A stretch of 64,000 nt of DNA from Desulfovibrionaceae bacterium (GTDB taxonomy: Bacteria > Desulfobacterota > Desulfovibrionia > Desulfovibrionales > Desulfovibrionaceae). Positions 27,695 to 37,578 of the stretch are shown here, in pieces. The position numbers and the translations under genes were made by a program. Numbering within the stretch: the first letter of the stretch is position 1; the number at the start of each line of letters is the position of its first letter. Location: assembly GCA_015709315.1 (NCBI GenBank), contig JACCQI010000002.1, forward strand, positions 119,530-183,529. The letters run 5' to 3'. The notes beneath the pieces were generated by a model. The model saw nothing but the letters and a program-made list of their open reading frames with translations. It made no database searches and was not told where the DNA came from.

Positions 27695-28987
27695 ATGTAT
27701 TACGATTCCGTAGAAGCCATGGAACGCGCCGCCCTGGAAGAGCTCCAGGTCGAACGCCTCAAGGAAACCATCGTCAACGCCAAGAATTCGCCCTTTTACG
27801 GCGCGCGCCTAGCGGGCATGAATCCCGAGGACATCAAGACCCCGGCGGACATCGAGAAGCTTCCCTTCACCACCAAGGACGACCTCCGCAGCCAGTATCC
27901 GCACGGGCTGCTGACCCGGTCCCTGAACAATTTCGTCCGGCTGCACGCTTCTTCCGGCACCACGGGCACGCCCACCGCGATCTTCTACACCCAAAAGGAC
28001 CTGGACACCTGGGCCGACCTCGTGGCGCGCTCCATGTACTGTTGCGGCTGCCGCAAGTCCGACGTGTGCCAGAACATGTCCGGCTACGGCCTGTTCACCG
28101 GCGGGCTGGGCATCCACTACGGCTCCGAACGGCTGGGCATGCTGACCGTCCCGGCGGGCGCGGGCAACACCAAGCGCCAGATCAAGCTCATCCGGGACCA
28201 CAATGTTTCCGTGCTGCACATCATCCCGTCCTTTGCCCTGTACTTCGCCCAGAAGGTCGAGGAGGCGGGCTTCGACGTGCGCGACATGCCCTGGCGCATC
28301 GCGCTCATCGGGGCCGAGCCGCACACCGAGGAGGCGCGCCGCAAGATCGAGGAAATGCTGCACATCAAGGCGTACAATTCCTACGGCCTGTCCGAGATGA
28401 ACGGTCCGGGCGTGGCCTTCGAGTGCGTGCATCAGAAAGGCATGCACATCTGGGAGGACGCCTACATCCCCGAGATCATCAACCCCAAGACCGGCGAGCA
28501 CGTGGCCGAGGGCGAAATAGGCGAGCTGGTCCTGACCACCCTGACCCGCGAAGGCATGCCCATCATCCGCTACCGGACCCGCGACCTGACCCGCTTCATG
28601 CCGGGCGAGTGCGAGTGCGGCCGCACCCATCGGCGCATCGACCGCATCACGGGCCGGGCCGACGACATGATGATCCTGAAGGGCGTGAACATCTACCCCA
28701 TGCAGATCGAGCAGGCCCTCATGGCCATGCCCGAAGTCGGCCAGAACTACCTCATCGAGCTGGTCCGCGAAGGCGTGTCCGACCAGATGCGGGTCAAGGT
28801 CGAGGTCAAGGACGAATTCTTCGTGGAGGACATGCGCGCCCTGCAGGGACTGCAGAAGCGAATTGCCAAGACCCTGTGCAACGAGATCCTGATCACCCCG
28901 CGCGTGGAACTGTGCCAGTCCGACTCCATTCCCAAGGCCGAGGGCAAGGCCGTGCGCGTGGTGGACAGGCGCAAGGAAGGGGAATAG
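27695..28987 (+). CDS. Phenylacetate-CoA ligase family protein
   Basis: HASSGTTGTPTAIFYTQKDL, SYGLSEMNGPGVAFECVHQKGMHIWEDAYIPEI. Confidence 0.9.
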   Translation: MYYDSVEAMERAALEELQVERLKETIVNAKNSPFYGARLAGMNPEDIKTPADIEKLPFTTKDDLRSQYPHGLLTRSLNNFVRLHASSGTTGTPTAIFYTQKDLDTWADLVARSMYCCGCRKSDVCQNMSGYGLFTGGLGIHYGSERLGMLTVPAGAGNTKRQIKLIRDHNVSVLHIIPSFALYFAQKVEEAGFDVRDMPWRIALIGAEPHTEEARRKIEEMLHIKAYNSYGLSEMNGPGVAFECVHQKGMHIWEDAYIPEIINPKTGEHVAEGEIGELVLTTLTREGMPIIRYRTRDLTRFMPGECECGRTHRRIDRITGRADDMMILKGVNIYPMQIEQALMAMPEVGQNYLIELVREGVSDQMRVKVEVKDEFFVEDMRALQGLQKRIAKTLCNEILITPRVELCQSDSIPKAEGKAVRVVDRRKEGE

Positions 28988-28993
28988 CCGCCC

Positions 28994-29491
28994 ATGGAAT
29001 ACGTCTGGGCCGTCCTGACCATACTAGGCCTGCTCTTCTCGCAGGTGCTCCAGTTGTTCAGCATGCCCGCCAACTGGGTGGCCATCGGCCTGGTGGCGCT
29101 GTGGAAGTTCCTGTACCCGGAATCCATGACCTGGAACTTCGTCATCGTCATCGGCGTGACCGCGGCCGTGGCCGAAGGGCTGGAATTCTTCCTCCAGGCC
29201 CGGTATGCGGGCAAGTACGGGGCCTCCACCCGGGGCAACGTGGGCGGCATCATCGGGGCCATCGCCGGGGCCATCTTCGGCGCGCCCTTCTTCCTGGGCA
29301 TGGGCGCGCTTGTCGGCGCGCTCGGCGGGGCCTACCTCGGCTGCCTGATCGCCGAGATGCCGGGCCGGGCCAAGGCCGAAGCCTTCCGGGCCGCAAAGGG
29401 CGCGTTCATGGGCAAGGCGCTCGGCTTCACGATCAAGACCGCCCTCGGCGCGTGCATCGTGGTCGTTTCCATCCCCCGCATCTGGCCGTAG
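28994..29491 (+). CDS. DUF456-like small membrane protein
   Basis: Gly-rich repeated hydrophobic segments GNVGGIIGAIAGAIFGAPFFLGMGALVGALGGAYLG. Confidence 0.75.
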   Translation: MEYVWAVLTILGLLFSQVLQLFSMPANWVAIGLVALWKFLYPESMTWNFVIVIGVTAAVAEGLEFFLQARYAGKYGASTRGNVGGIIGAIAGAIFGAPFFLGMGALVGALGGAYLGCLIAEMPGRAKAEAFRAAKGAFMGKALGFTIKTALGACIVVVSIPRIWP

Positions 29492-29492
29492 C

Positions 29493-30371
29493 CTACTTCA
29501 GGGCCGAAGGCAGCTTCGCGGCGGCCATGTTGTAGCCGTAGCGGATCAGCGGACCGGCCTTGTCGAATTCCATCACCCCGCAGATATTCTTGGGCATTTC
29601 CAGCAGGTAATCCGGCGGGTAGATCGCAATCTTCTGCCGGGCGATGGTCCCCTGCATGGTGTCGAAGGACTGGGAAACGATGTCCATGGCCCGGATGGTC
29701 ATACTCCCCTTGGGGATGGCCGCCCGCACCTTGTTGACGAATTCGGTCACCGCGCCGGTCAAGGGCGAGGCGGGCTCCGGTTTTTCCTCCAGCAGCCTGG
29801 TGTGAACCCCCGCCTCGGGAGCGCCGTGCAGGTTGACGGCAATGGTCACGTCCGTCTGGTCCCTGAAGGTCGGGGCGATGGGCAGCGGGTTGAGCAGGCC
29901 GCCGTCCACCAGGGCCTCGCCGTTGTGCATGAACGGCGTGAAGAAGATGGGCATGGATATGGACGCCCGGATGGCGTCGAACAGCGGCCCGCTGTCGAAC
30001 CACACTTCCTTGGACCGGGAGATGTTGGCGGCCACGGCGGTGAAATGGATGGGCAGATCCTCGATCCGGCTGTCGCCCACCAGCCCCTTGAGGGTGTTGA
30101 TGATCCGATCGCCCTTGAACAGTCCGTCCGTGCCCAGGGAGAGGTCCAGAAGCCGGACCATGTCGGCCTTGGTCACGGCCCGGACCCAGTTCTCGTACTC
30201 GTCGAGCTTGCCGATGGCGTAGATGCCGCCCACCAGTGCGCCCATGGAACTGCCCGCAATGGACCGGACGGCGTAGCCGTTTTCCTCAAGCCAGTGAATG
30301 ATGCCGATGTGGGCCAGGCCGCGCGCCCCGCCGCTGCCCAGCGCCAGGGAAACCGTTTTGCGTTTCTTCAT
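29493..30371 (-). CDS. Patatin-like phospholipase
   Basis: LALGSGGARGLAHIGII, GSSMGALVGG (GxSxG), DGGLLNPLP (DGG). Confidence 0.92.
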   Translation of the reverse strand: MKKRKTVSLALGSGGARGLAHIGIIHWLEENGYAVRSIAGSSMGALVGGIYAIGKLDEYENWVRAVTKADMVRLLDLSLGTDGLFKGDRIINTLKGLVGDSRIEDLPIHFTAVAANISRSKEVWFDSGPLFDAIRASISMPIFFTPFMHNGEALVDGGLLNPLPIAPTFRDQTDVTIAVNLHGAPEAGVHTRLLEEKPEPASPLTGAVTEFVNKVRAAIPKGSMTIRAMDIVSQSFDTMQGTIARQKIAIYPPDYLLEMPKNICGVMEFDKAGPLIRYGYNMAAAKLPSALK

Positions 30372-30502
30372 GCCTATCCTTCCTTTCCAATCGTCGCGCC
30401 CCCAAGGTACACCACTTTGGGCTTGCCTTACAGTACCTTTTGGGTAAAACTTTACCGCCCTTTCGGGGGGCCGAGAGAGAACCTTTATCCCCGGGTGAAC
30501 CG

Positions 30503-31951
30503 ATGACCGCCGACATTTTTCCCGCCTATCGCGGACACATGGAATACTTCTGCCTCGGTTGCGGGAAGCGATTCCCCACCGACGAGCTGCACTACACCTG
30601 CCCGGACTGCGGCGGCGTGTTCCTGCTCGACAACCTGCGCTTCGACGAGCTGAAAAAGACCTCGGGCGAAGCGTGGCGCGCCATCTTCGACTCCCGCGCG
30701 GCTTCCAAGAAGACCGCCCTGCGCGGCATCTTCCGCTTCTACGAACTCATGGCCCCGGTGCTGGAGGAAGAAGACATCGTCTATCTCGGCGAGGGCAACA
30801 CCCCGCTGGTGGCATCCAGCCCGGCGCTCAATACGGCCACGGGCCTCAGGACCGCCTACAAGAACGACGGCCAGAACCCGTCCGCGTCCTTCAAGGACCG
30901 GGGCATGGCCTGCAGCTTCTCCTACCTGCGCTCGCTGATCCGCCGACACGGCTGGGACCAGATCCTGACCGTGTGCGCGTCCACGGGCGACACCTCGGCC
31001 GCGGCCGCGCTGTACGCCTCCTATGCGGGCGGGGCCATCAAGTCCGTGGTCATCCTGCCGCACGGCAAGGTCACGCCGGCCCAGCTCGCCCAGCCGCTCG
31101 GCTCCGGCGCGGTTGTCCTGGAAGTGCCGGGCGTGTTCGACGACTGCATGAAGGTGGTGGAGCATCTGGCCGACAACTACCGCGTGGCCCTGCTCAACTC
31201 CAAGAACGCCTGGCGCATCCTGGGCCAGGAGTCCTACGCCTTCGAGTGCGCGCAATGGTTCGACTGGGATATGCGGGACAAGTGCATTTTCGTGCCCATC
31301 GGCAACGCGGGCAACATCACGGCCATCATGGCCGGTTTCCTCAAGCTGTATAACCTGGGCATCATCAACGAGCTGCCGCGCATCTTCGGCGTCCAGTCCC
31401 ACCACGCGGACCCGGTCTACCGCTACTACGCCGTGGACGACCCCAAGGAGCGCCGCTATGAACCCGTGACCGTGGCCGCGTCCGTGGCCCAGGCGGCCAT
31501 GATCGGCAACCCGGTCTCCTTCCCGCGCGTCAAGTATTTCGCCGAGAAATTCGAGGCCGTGGGCGGCCGTGACGCCTTCCAGGTCATCCAGGTCACGGAG
31601 CAGCAGATCATGGATTCCATGATCCAGGCCAACCGCAACGGCCACATCGCCTGCACCCAGGGCGGCGAGTCCTTTGCCGGGGCCAAGCGCGCCCTGGAAC
31701 TCGGCCTGGTCTCCGACAAGGAACTGTGCGTGCTCGACTCCACGGCCCACCAGCTCAAGTTCGTGGATTTCCAGAATATGTATTTCGACAACAGCTTCCC
31801 CCCGGAATTCGAGGTCGTCCCGGACATGGCGCTGGCCAACAAGCCCGAGCTGGTCATCACCCCCGAGGAGAAGGAAACGCTCTCCGCCGAGGAATATACG
31901 CGGACCACCGCGAACAACGTGGTCGCCAGGCTCGGCCTGGAAAAGAAATAG
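30503..31951 (+). CDS. thrC: Threonine synthase
   Basis: CLGCGKRFPTDELHYTCPDCGG zinc-finger-like N-term, YKNDGQNPSASFKDRGMACSFSYLRS PLP motif. Confidence 0.93.
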   Translation: MTADIFPAYRGHMEYFCLGCGKRFPTDELHYTCPDCGGVFLLDNLRFDELKKTSGEAWRAIFDSRAASKKTALRGIFRFYELMAPVLEEEDIVYLGEGNTPLVASSPALNTATGLRTAYKNDGQNPSASFKDRGMACSFSYLRSLIRRHGWDQILTVCASTGDTSAAAALYASYAGGAIKSVVILPHGKVTPAQLAQPLGSGAVVLEVPGVFDDCMKVVEHLADNYRVALLNSKNAWRILGQESYAFECAQWFDWDMRDKCIFVPIGNAGNITAIMAGFLKLYNLGIINELPRIFGVQSHHADPVYRYYAVDDPKERRYEPVTVAASVAQAAMIGNPVSFPRVKYFAEKFEAVGGRDAFQVIQVTEQQIMDSMIQANRNGHIACTQGGESFAGAKRALELGLVSDKELCVLDSTAHQLKFVDFQNMYFDNSFPPEFEVVPDMALANKPELVITPEEKETLSAEEYTRTTANNVVARLGLEKK

Positions 31952-31963
31952 GCGGCGGCTCCC

Positions 31964-32713
31964 GTGGCGAAAAAGCAGCGGGCCGATCAGCTCCTGGCGG
32001 CGGGCGGACACGCCGAGAGCCGGGAAAAGGCCAAGCGGTTGATCATGGCGGGCAAGGTCCACTTTCTGGACCGGGGCCAAAAGGTGCCCGTTGCCAAGCC
32101 CGGCCAGCAGTTCCACCCGGACACCGAATTCTCGGTGCCCGAGGACGACCGTTTCGTGTCGCGCGGCGCCCACAAGCTGCTCACGGCCATCGATGAATTC
32201 GACCTGGATTTCACCGGCAAGGTGGCGCTCGACGCGGGCGCGTCCACCGGCGGCTTCACCGACTGCCTGCTCCAGCACGGGGCGGTCCGCGTCTATGCCG
32301 TGGACGTGGGCTACGGCCAACTGCACGAAAAGCTGCGGCAGGACGACCGGGTCGTCAACCTGGAGCGGACCAACGTGCGCCACGCCGGGCCGGACCTGAT
32401 CCCGGAGCCGGTGGACGTCATCGTGGCCGACGTGTCCTTCATCTCCCTGACCAAGATCCTGCCCGCCTGCATTCAGTTCCTGCGTGAGGGGGGCGAACTG
32501 GTGGTGCTCATCAAGCCCCAGTTCGAAGTGGGTCCCGGCCAGACCGACAAAGGCGTGGTCCGCGACGAAAGGCTCCGGCAGGAGGCCGTGGACATGGTCG
32601 CCGCGTTCTGCGAAAACGAACTCGGCCTGACGATCCGGGGCATCGTCCCGTCCAGGATTCTCGGTCCCAAAGGCAACCAGGAATACCTGGCCCACATGGC
32701 AATGCGATCATGA
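31964..32713 (+). CDS. TlyA family rRNA methyltransferase/hemolysin
   Basis: S4-like N-term KQRADQLLAAGGHAESREKAKRLIMAGKV, then GKVALDAGASTGGFTDCLLQHGA. Confidence 0.93.
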   Translation: MAKKQRADQLLAAGGHAESREKAKRLIMAGKVHFLDRGQKVPVAKPGQQFHPDTEFSVPEDDRFVSRGAHKLLTAIDEFDLDFTGKVALDAGASTGGFTDCLLQHGAVRVYAVDVGYGQLHEKLRQDDRVVNLERTNVRHAGPDLIPEPVDVIVADVSFISLTKILPACIQFLREGGELVVLIKPQFEVGPGQTDKGVVRDERLRQEAVDMVAAFCENELGLTIRGIVPSRILGPKGNQEYLAHMAMRS

Positions 32714-33582
32714 TCCGGGGACTCATCTACTCCATCATATCGGCCGCGGCCTTCGGGTCCATGGCCATCCTGGTCAAGTTCGGCTACGAGGCGGGCATGT
32801 CCGGGGCGGTCATGATGCAGTTCCGATTCTCGTTCGCGGTGATCTGTCTGCTCCCGATCCTGCTGATAAAAGACCGCAGGCTGCTCGTCATTTCCCCGCG
32901 CGCCCTGGCCAGTTGCGCCTTTCTCGGCCTGGTGGTCTACTGGTCGCAGACCACCTGCTTCGTGGCCGCGCTCAAGACCATTCCGGCCTCGACCACGGCG
33001 CTGGTTTTCTACGGCCACCCCGTGGCGGTCACCCTGCTGTCGGCCATTTTTCTGGGCATGAAGATCGACCGGGTGGTCGTGGGCTCGCTCTTCCTGGTCA
33101 TGGCCGGTTGCGGCCTGGTCTTCTTCGACGCCTTCCTGCGGAAGGCGGACGGCCTGGGCCTGCTCTACGCCTCCGGCGCCCTGGCGGTCTTCTCGCTCTA
33201 CCTGATCCTGGTCCAGGTGCTCATCCGCAAGCTGCCGCCCCTGACCGCGACCTTTTACGTCATGCTCTTCACCGCGATTTCCTTCACCCTGTCGGGCGAC
33301 ATCTCGGCCTGGACGCGGCTGACCGGCGAACAGGCGGCCATCGGCATAGCCCTCGGAATCATACCGGGCGTGATCGCCGTGACCCTGCTCTACGAGGCCA
33401 TCGAACGCATCGGCAGCGCCTGGGCCTCCATCTTTTCCTCGGTGGAACCCATCGTCACGCTGGCGGCGGCCGCCGCGTTCCTGGATGAAAACGTGGTCAT
33501 GCTGCAAATGGGCGGTGCGGCACTGATCATTCTGGGCATCCTTGCGCCCAACCTCCGCGCGCCCAAACCCATCAGGCAATGA
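32710..33582 (+). CDS. DMT/EamA family transporter
   Basis: 10 TM pattern, two EamA repeats (AAFGSMAILVKFGYEAG... / YEAIERIGSAWASIFSSVEPI). Confidence 0.88.
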   Translation: MIRGLIYSIISAAAFGSMAILVKFGYEAGMSGAVMMQFRFSFAVICLLPILLIKDRRLLVISPRALASCAFLGLVVYWSQTTCFVAALKTIPASTTALVFYGHPVAVTLLSAIFLGMKIDRVVVGSLFLVMAGCGLVFFDAFLRKADGLGLLYASGALAVFSLYLILVQVLIRKLPPLTATFYVMLFTAISFTLSGDISAWTRLTGEQAAIGIALGIIPGVIAVTLLYEAIERIGSAWASIFSSVEPIVTLAAAAAFLDENVVMLQMGGAALIILGILAPNLRAPKPIRQ

Positions 33583-33606
33583 ATCCCGCCCGGGCGCAGG
33601 CCGGGA

Positions 33607-34431
33607 CTACTCCCCGCGCAAATCCATGGCCTTGCCCAGCAGCCTGAGGTGGGCCTTTTCCTCGCGGGCCAGCAGATCAAGCACGTCGCGGGCGTCGTCG
33701 TTCTCCGCCCTGGCCGCGCACCGCTGGTAGTAATCCAGGGCCTGGGCCTCGATCATAGACGACAACTGAAGGATGCCCTGCTCGTCGTCAAAGGCGTCCG
33801 GGTACCGATTCAGGAACTCGCCGATCTCCACGCCGCCCTCGACCGCCCCTTCCCCGCGCAGGGCGACTTCCTCGAACGCCTCCCGATCCACATCCCTTCC
33901 GGCGACCCGGCAATATAGCTCGAACAGGGTGTCCTTGTGCCGGTCCTCGAACCCGGCCAGGGTCATGAACAGCTCGATGCGCTCCATGGTCTCGGCCCAA
34001 TCCGCCCGCTGCACATAGAAATCATGCAGGGCGTTTTCCATGGCGTATGCCTTGAGCACCACCTCTTCCGGGGTCTCGGAGCCGGTGAACTCCACCAGGC
34101 CCAGCTCCATGGGACCGAAAGCCGTGTGCCCGTTCCAGGCGGACATGCCGCCCACCAGGTTGCTGATGCCCGTGAACCCCTGCCCGTCGAGCAGTACGGC
34201 GGCAGCCATGCTGCGGCCGCCCGTGCGGCAGTAGACGACCACGGGCTTGCCCGCGTCCACCTCGTCCATGCGGTCGGGCAGTTCGGACAGCGGCAACAGG
34301 AGCGCGCCGGGCAGGTGCTCTTCCTCGTATTCCCACTCCTGGCGGACATCGAGAAGCGTGTATGTATCGGGCTTGTTCCCGTCCATGAAGGAACGGGCTT
34401 GGTCGGGGGTCATCATTGCAATCTGCGCCAT
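33607..34431 (-). CDS. Rhodanese domain fused to ferritin-like (rubrerythrin-type) domain
   Basis: YTLLDVRQEWEYEEEHLPGALLLPL and VVVYCRTGGRSMAAA (rhodanese); AMENALHDFY... EEKAHLRLL (ferritin-like). Confidence 0.85.
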   Translation of the reverse strand: MAQIAMMTPDQARSFMDGNKPDTYTLLDVRQEWEYEEEHLPGALLLPLSELPDRMDEVDAGKPVVVYCRTGGRSMAAAVLLDGQGFTGISNLVGGMSAWNGHTAFGPMELGLVEFTGSETPEEVVLKAYAMENALHDFYVQRADWAETMERIELFMTLAGFEDRHKDTLFELYCRVAGRDVDREAFEEVALRGEGAVEGGVEIGEFLNRYPDAFDDEQGILQLSSMIEAQALDYYQRCAARAENDDARDVLDLLAREEKAHLRLLGKAMDLRGE

Positions 34432-34532
34432 ACCATCCTCAACGGTCGAAAGATCACGGACAGTCAGAAAACGACAACTCGTGAAAACCGTACGGCAGGA
34501 CGCATTGTTACGTCAATATGCAACAGGCCATG

Positions 34533-35264
34533 TCAGGGGAGGAAAAGCAGAGAGAAGGCAAGGGCGAACAGCCCGGCGAACACCGTATCTTGCAGGGTCC
34601 AGCAAAAATCCGCTTCCCAGGCGTCCGGGCCTTCGAGGCCGCGGCTGGCCACGGCCAACGTCTGGTTCCAGGTCTTCTGTCCAAGATTGCGGATCACGGC
34701 CTGGGGAATGATGCGCGCCTTCATCACCCCGCCCGCGTCCGGGCAGCGGCGGTCGCAGACGTCCCGCACCCCGGTCGCTGTGAACAGACACAGGGGCAGG
34801 AAATGGACCATCAGGGCCAGGGCCAGGGCCACCCGCCAGGAGCGTTCCCTGCCCACCAGCGGCCGTGCGGCCCAGGCCACGGCCAGCCCGATGGCGCGGG
34901 CCGACGTGGACAGGGCCAGGGTCAGGCCCAGCAGGACCAGCCCGGCCAGCCGGATCGCGAGCTGCCCGGCGTCCATGGCCACGTATTCCAACGGCACGCC
35001 GGTCAGACCGTCCACGCCCGCCTTGACCATGACCCATAGGAAGATAAAGAGAAACAACCCTTTGACCATCCGGTTGCCCATGGGACGGCTGGCGGCCAGC
35101 AGGGGGACGAGCGGCATGAGCACCAGGACGCAGGCCGCTGCCGAGATCACATGCACCTTCCACAGGCTCGGCCCGAGGACCAATGCCGCCGCCAGCTTCA
35201 GCCGGGGGTCCAGGGCGCGCAGGCCCTCCACCGCCGAACGCATCACGCGCCCTCCCTGTCCCAA
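34533..35264 (-). CDS. ECF-type transporter transmembrane (T) component, CbiQ-like
   Basis: Multi-TM protein upstream-overlapped by a CbiO-type ATPase; LRALDPRLKLAAAL N-term and ASRGLEG motif. Confidence 0.78.
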   Translation of the reverse strand: MGQGGRVMRSAVEGLRALDPRLKLAAALVLGPSLWKVHVISAAACVLVLMPLVPLLAASRPMGNRMVKGLFLFIFLWVMVKAGVDGLTGVPLEYVAMDAGQLAIRLAGLVLLGLTLALSTSARAIGLAVAWAARPLVGRERSWRVALALALMVHFLPLCLFTATGVRDVCDRRCPDAGGVMKARIIPQAVIRNLGQKTWNQTLAVASRGLEGPDAWEADFCWTLQDTVFAGLFALAFSLLFLP

Positions 35265-35983
35265 GGGAGAATGGCCCGTTCGATGCTCCAGGAGCCCGGC
35301 GGCCGGACGCCGTGTTCGCGGACCCGGTCGAGCACAGCTTCGGGCGGACCGGAAAGAACCAGCCGCCCCTTGTCCATGACGGCCAGGCCGTCCACCAGGT
35401 CGATGACGGATTCCAAGTCGTGGCTGGACACCACCTGCGTCAGCCCGCGTTCGCGGTTCTCGGACAAAATGGCCCGCATCTCCCGAATGCCGTGATAGTC
35501 CAGTCCGCTGAACGGCTCGTCGAGCAGCAGGACCGAAGGCTTGTCCAGCAGGGCCGCGGCCAGGCAGAGCTTGCGCTTCATGCCCCAGGACAGGGCCTGC
35601 ACCGGACGCTCCCAGGCGTCCAGAAGGTCGAAGCGGCCGGCCATGCGCCGGGCCATGTCCACGGTCTCCTCGTCGCGCCTGCGCCCCATGAGCAGATCCT
35701 CGCCGACCGTTCCGCCCAGAATCTGCAAGTCCGCGTCCTGCATGACCAATCGGCTGACCGAGCGGATGGACTTCTCATTGCCCGGACTGACGCGGTCGGC
35801 CACGATCAGTTCGCCGCGCAGGGGGGAATACAGTCCGGCCATAAGGGACAGAAGCGTGGACTTGCCGCTGCCGTTGGCTCCGACCAGCACCAGAAGCCGC
35901 CCGGGATGGACGTGCAGGGAAACGTCGGCCACGGCCTCCCCGGTTCCTCCGTATGCAAAGGAGACTGCGTTCAATCGAATCAT
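35243..35983 (-). CDS. ECF/CbiO-type ABC ATPase
   Basis: LVGANGSGKSTLLSLMAGL, LSWGMKRKLCLAAALLDKPSVLLLDEPFSGLD. Confidence 0.88.
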   Translation of the reverse strand: MIRLNAVSFAYGGTGEAVADVSLHVHPGRLLVLVGANGSGKSTLLSLMAGLYSPLRGELIVADRVSPGNEKSIRSVSRLVMQDADLQILGGTVGEDLLMGRRRDEETVDMARRMAGRFDLLDAWERPVQALSWGMKRKLCLAAALLDKPSVLLLDEPFSGLDYHGIREMRAILSENRERGLTQVVSSHDLESVIDLVDGLAVMDKGRLVLSGPPEAVLDRVREHGVRPPGSWSIERAILPWDREGA

Positions 35984-36042
35984 GGTTTACCTCGCGTCCC
36001 ACATTCCACCAAGGCGGGACACCTGTCAACGTGGAAACAAAA

Positions 36043-36066
36043 CGGCCCCCGCCGGGGCGGGGGCCG
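36043..36066 (-). terminator. GC-rich hairpin terminator after FadL-like gene
   Basis: CGGCCCCCGCC-GG-GGCGGGGGCCG. Confidence 0.7.
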
Positions 36067-36091
36067 TAAAATCGCGCATTGCGCGGCGCGC

Positions 36092-37288
36092 CTAGAACTT
36101 GTAGCCGAAGGAAAGCCCCAGTCCCAAGGTCCTGCCGTCGGTGTAGTCCACGCTGTGGCTCACGGCGCCATCGTGCATGTTCATGCCGTACCGTTCCTTG
36201 GTGACGAGATACATGCCGGCCACGTCCACGGTCAGGTCGTTCAACTTGTACCCGACGCCGAGGGTGTACATGAACCGGTCGTTGGCGGGCAGCATCATGG
36301 AGGCATACGCATGCCTGGTCGGGGTCTGATCGTAGACGAAACCGGCCCGCAAGGCCCAATTCTCGGTGGCCATGTACTCGGCTCCGAGCTGGAAACGCCA
36401 GGCGTTCTTGTAACAGAAGGTCTCGGTCTTGTCGGTATACGCGCCGAAATCGAACTCCATGGAATCGAACAGTTCCCACCGCGTGAAAACCAAATCGAAC
36501 TCGATGGATAAATCGTCCAGGGGACGATAGCCGAAGCCCAGGGAGTACTGGTCCGGGAAGGTGGCCTCGACCGTGGCCGAGGTCTTGGGAAGGATGCCGT
36601 CCACCTCCGCATCGCCGTCGCCGGTGAAGGAAACGGGCGCCCTATAGGAAAAGCCCACGGAAAACATGTCGTTGAAATCATAAAGGAGGCCGATATTGCC
36701 CGTCAAAGACGTGCCCTCAACGTCGACGTTGAGGGGCGCGCCGCCGGCAAGGGCATACGCCTTGGTCACGTAAAAAGTGCCCTTGATGGCTTCGATACCC
36801 GCGGCCACGGAAAAATTGTCCGTCACCTTGTAGGCGACGCTCGGGTTGAAGGAAAAAGACTCCAGCCTGGCCTCGCGAAGCAGGGTCTGGCCGGCCCAGT
36901 AATCCTCGAACTTGGTGCCCAGGCCGAAACGGGTGAATTCGCCCATGCCGATGAACAGCTTGTCGTTGACCTGATGCGTGACGTAGGCATGGGGCACGGC
37001 AAAGACCTGGACGGAAGTCGCGCTGCCGGACCCGTCCACCTTGACCTTGGAATACGGGGAGATGGCCGTAATGCCGCCATACACCTGAGTACCTTCCAGG
37101 CGGGTCATCTGCGCCGGGTTGTAGGCAACCACGGACGGATCGTCGCCGTTGGCGTAAAACGCGGTACCCTGGCCAAGGGCCGCGTTGCCCCATTCAAACA
37201 GGCCGAAACCGCTGGCCTGGGCGGTTGCGGCAACAGCGAACATGCTGAACAGAAGACTCATGACGAAATAAACGGACGCGCGTTTCAT
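36092..37288 (-). CDS. OmpP1/FadL/TodX outer-membrane transport protein
   Basis: QASGFGLFEWGNAALGQGTAFYANGDDPSVVAYNPAQMTRLEGTQVYGGI; C-terminal GLGLSFGYKF. Confidence 0.92.
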   Translation of the reverse strand: MKRASVYFVMSLLFSMFAVAATAQASGFGLFEWGNAALGQGTAFYANGDDPSVVAYNPAQMTRLEGTQVYGGITAISPYSKVKVDGSGSATSVQVFAVPHAYVTHQVNDKLFIGMGEFTRFGLGTKFEDYWAGQTLLREARLESFSFNPSVAYKVTDNFSVAAGIEAIKGTFYVTKAYALAGGAPLNVDVEGTSLTGNIGLLYDFNDMFSVGFSYRAPVSFTGDGDAEVDGILPKTSATVEATFPDQYSLGFGYRPLDDLSIEFDLVFTRWELFDSMEFDFGAYTDKTETFCYKNAWRFQLGAEYMATENWALRAGFVYDQTPTRHAYASMMLPANDRFMYTLGVGYKLNDLTVDVAGMYLVTKERYGMNMHDGAVSHSVDYTDGRTLGLGLSFGYKF

Positions 37289-37578
37289 CCTTCCCCCTTA
37301 GGCGGCTGCCGTCTCTTGCGGCAGCGGTCTTGGTTCAATGCTTCCCTACCCTCCCAGATACGGCATGACACTTATGCCCGGAAACACTGAAGTTGATATT
37401 TTGCACAAACTCACATTTTATAGCCGACGGGGGAAAAAATGTCTAAAAGAAAAACTAATTCAAACAGTTGTTTAACAATTTTTTTTCCAATCGCCCCAGG
37501 TCGCATCAACCGGCACAATTCTGGCAAATGATTCCGTCATGAACCAATCGGGAAAAAATTTCCCGGCGGAGAAGCGGC

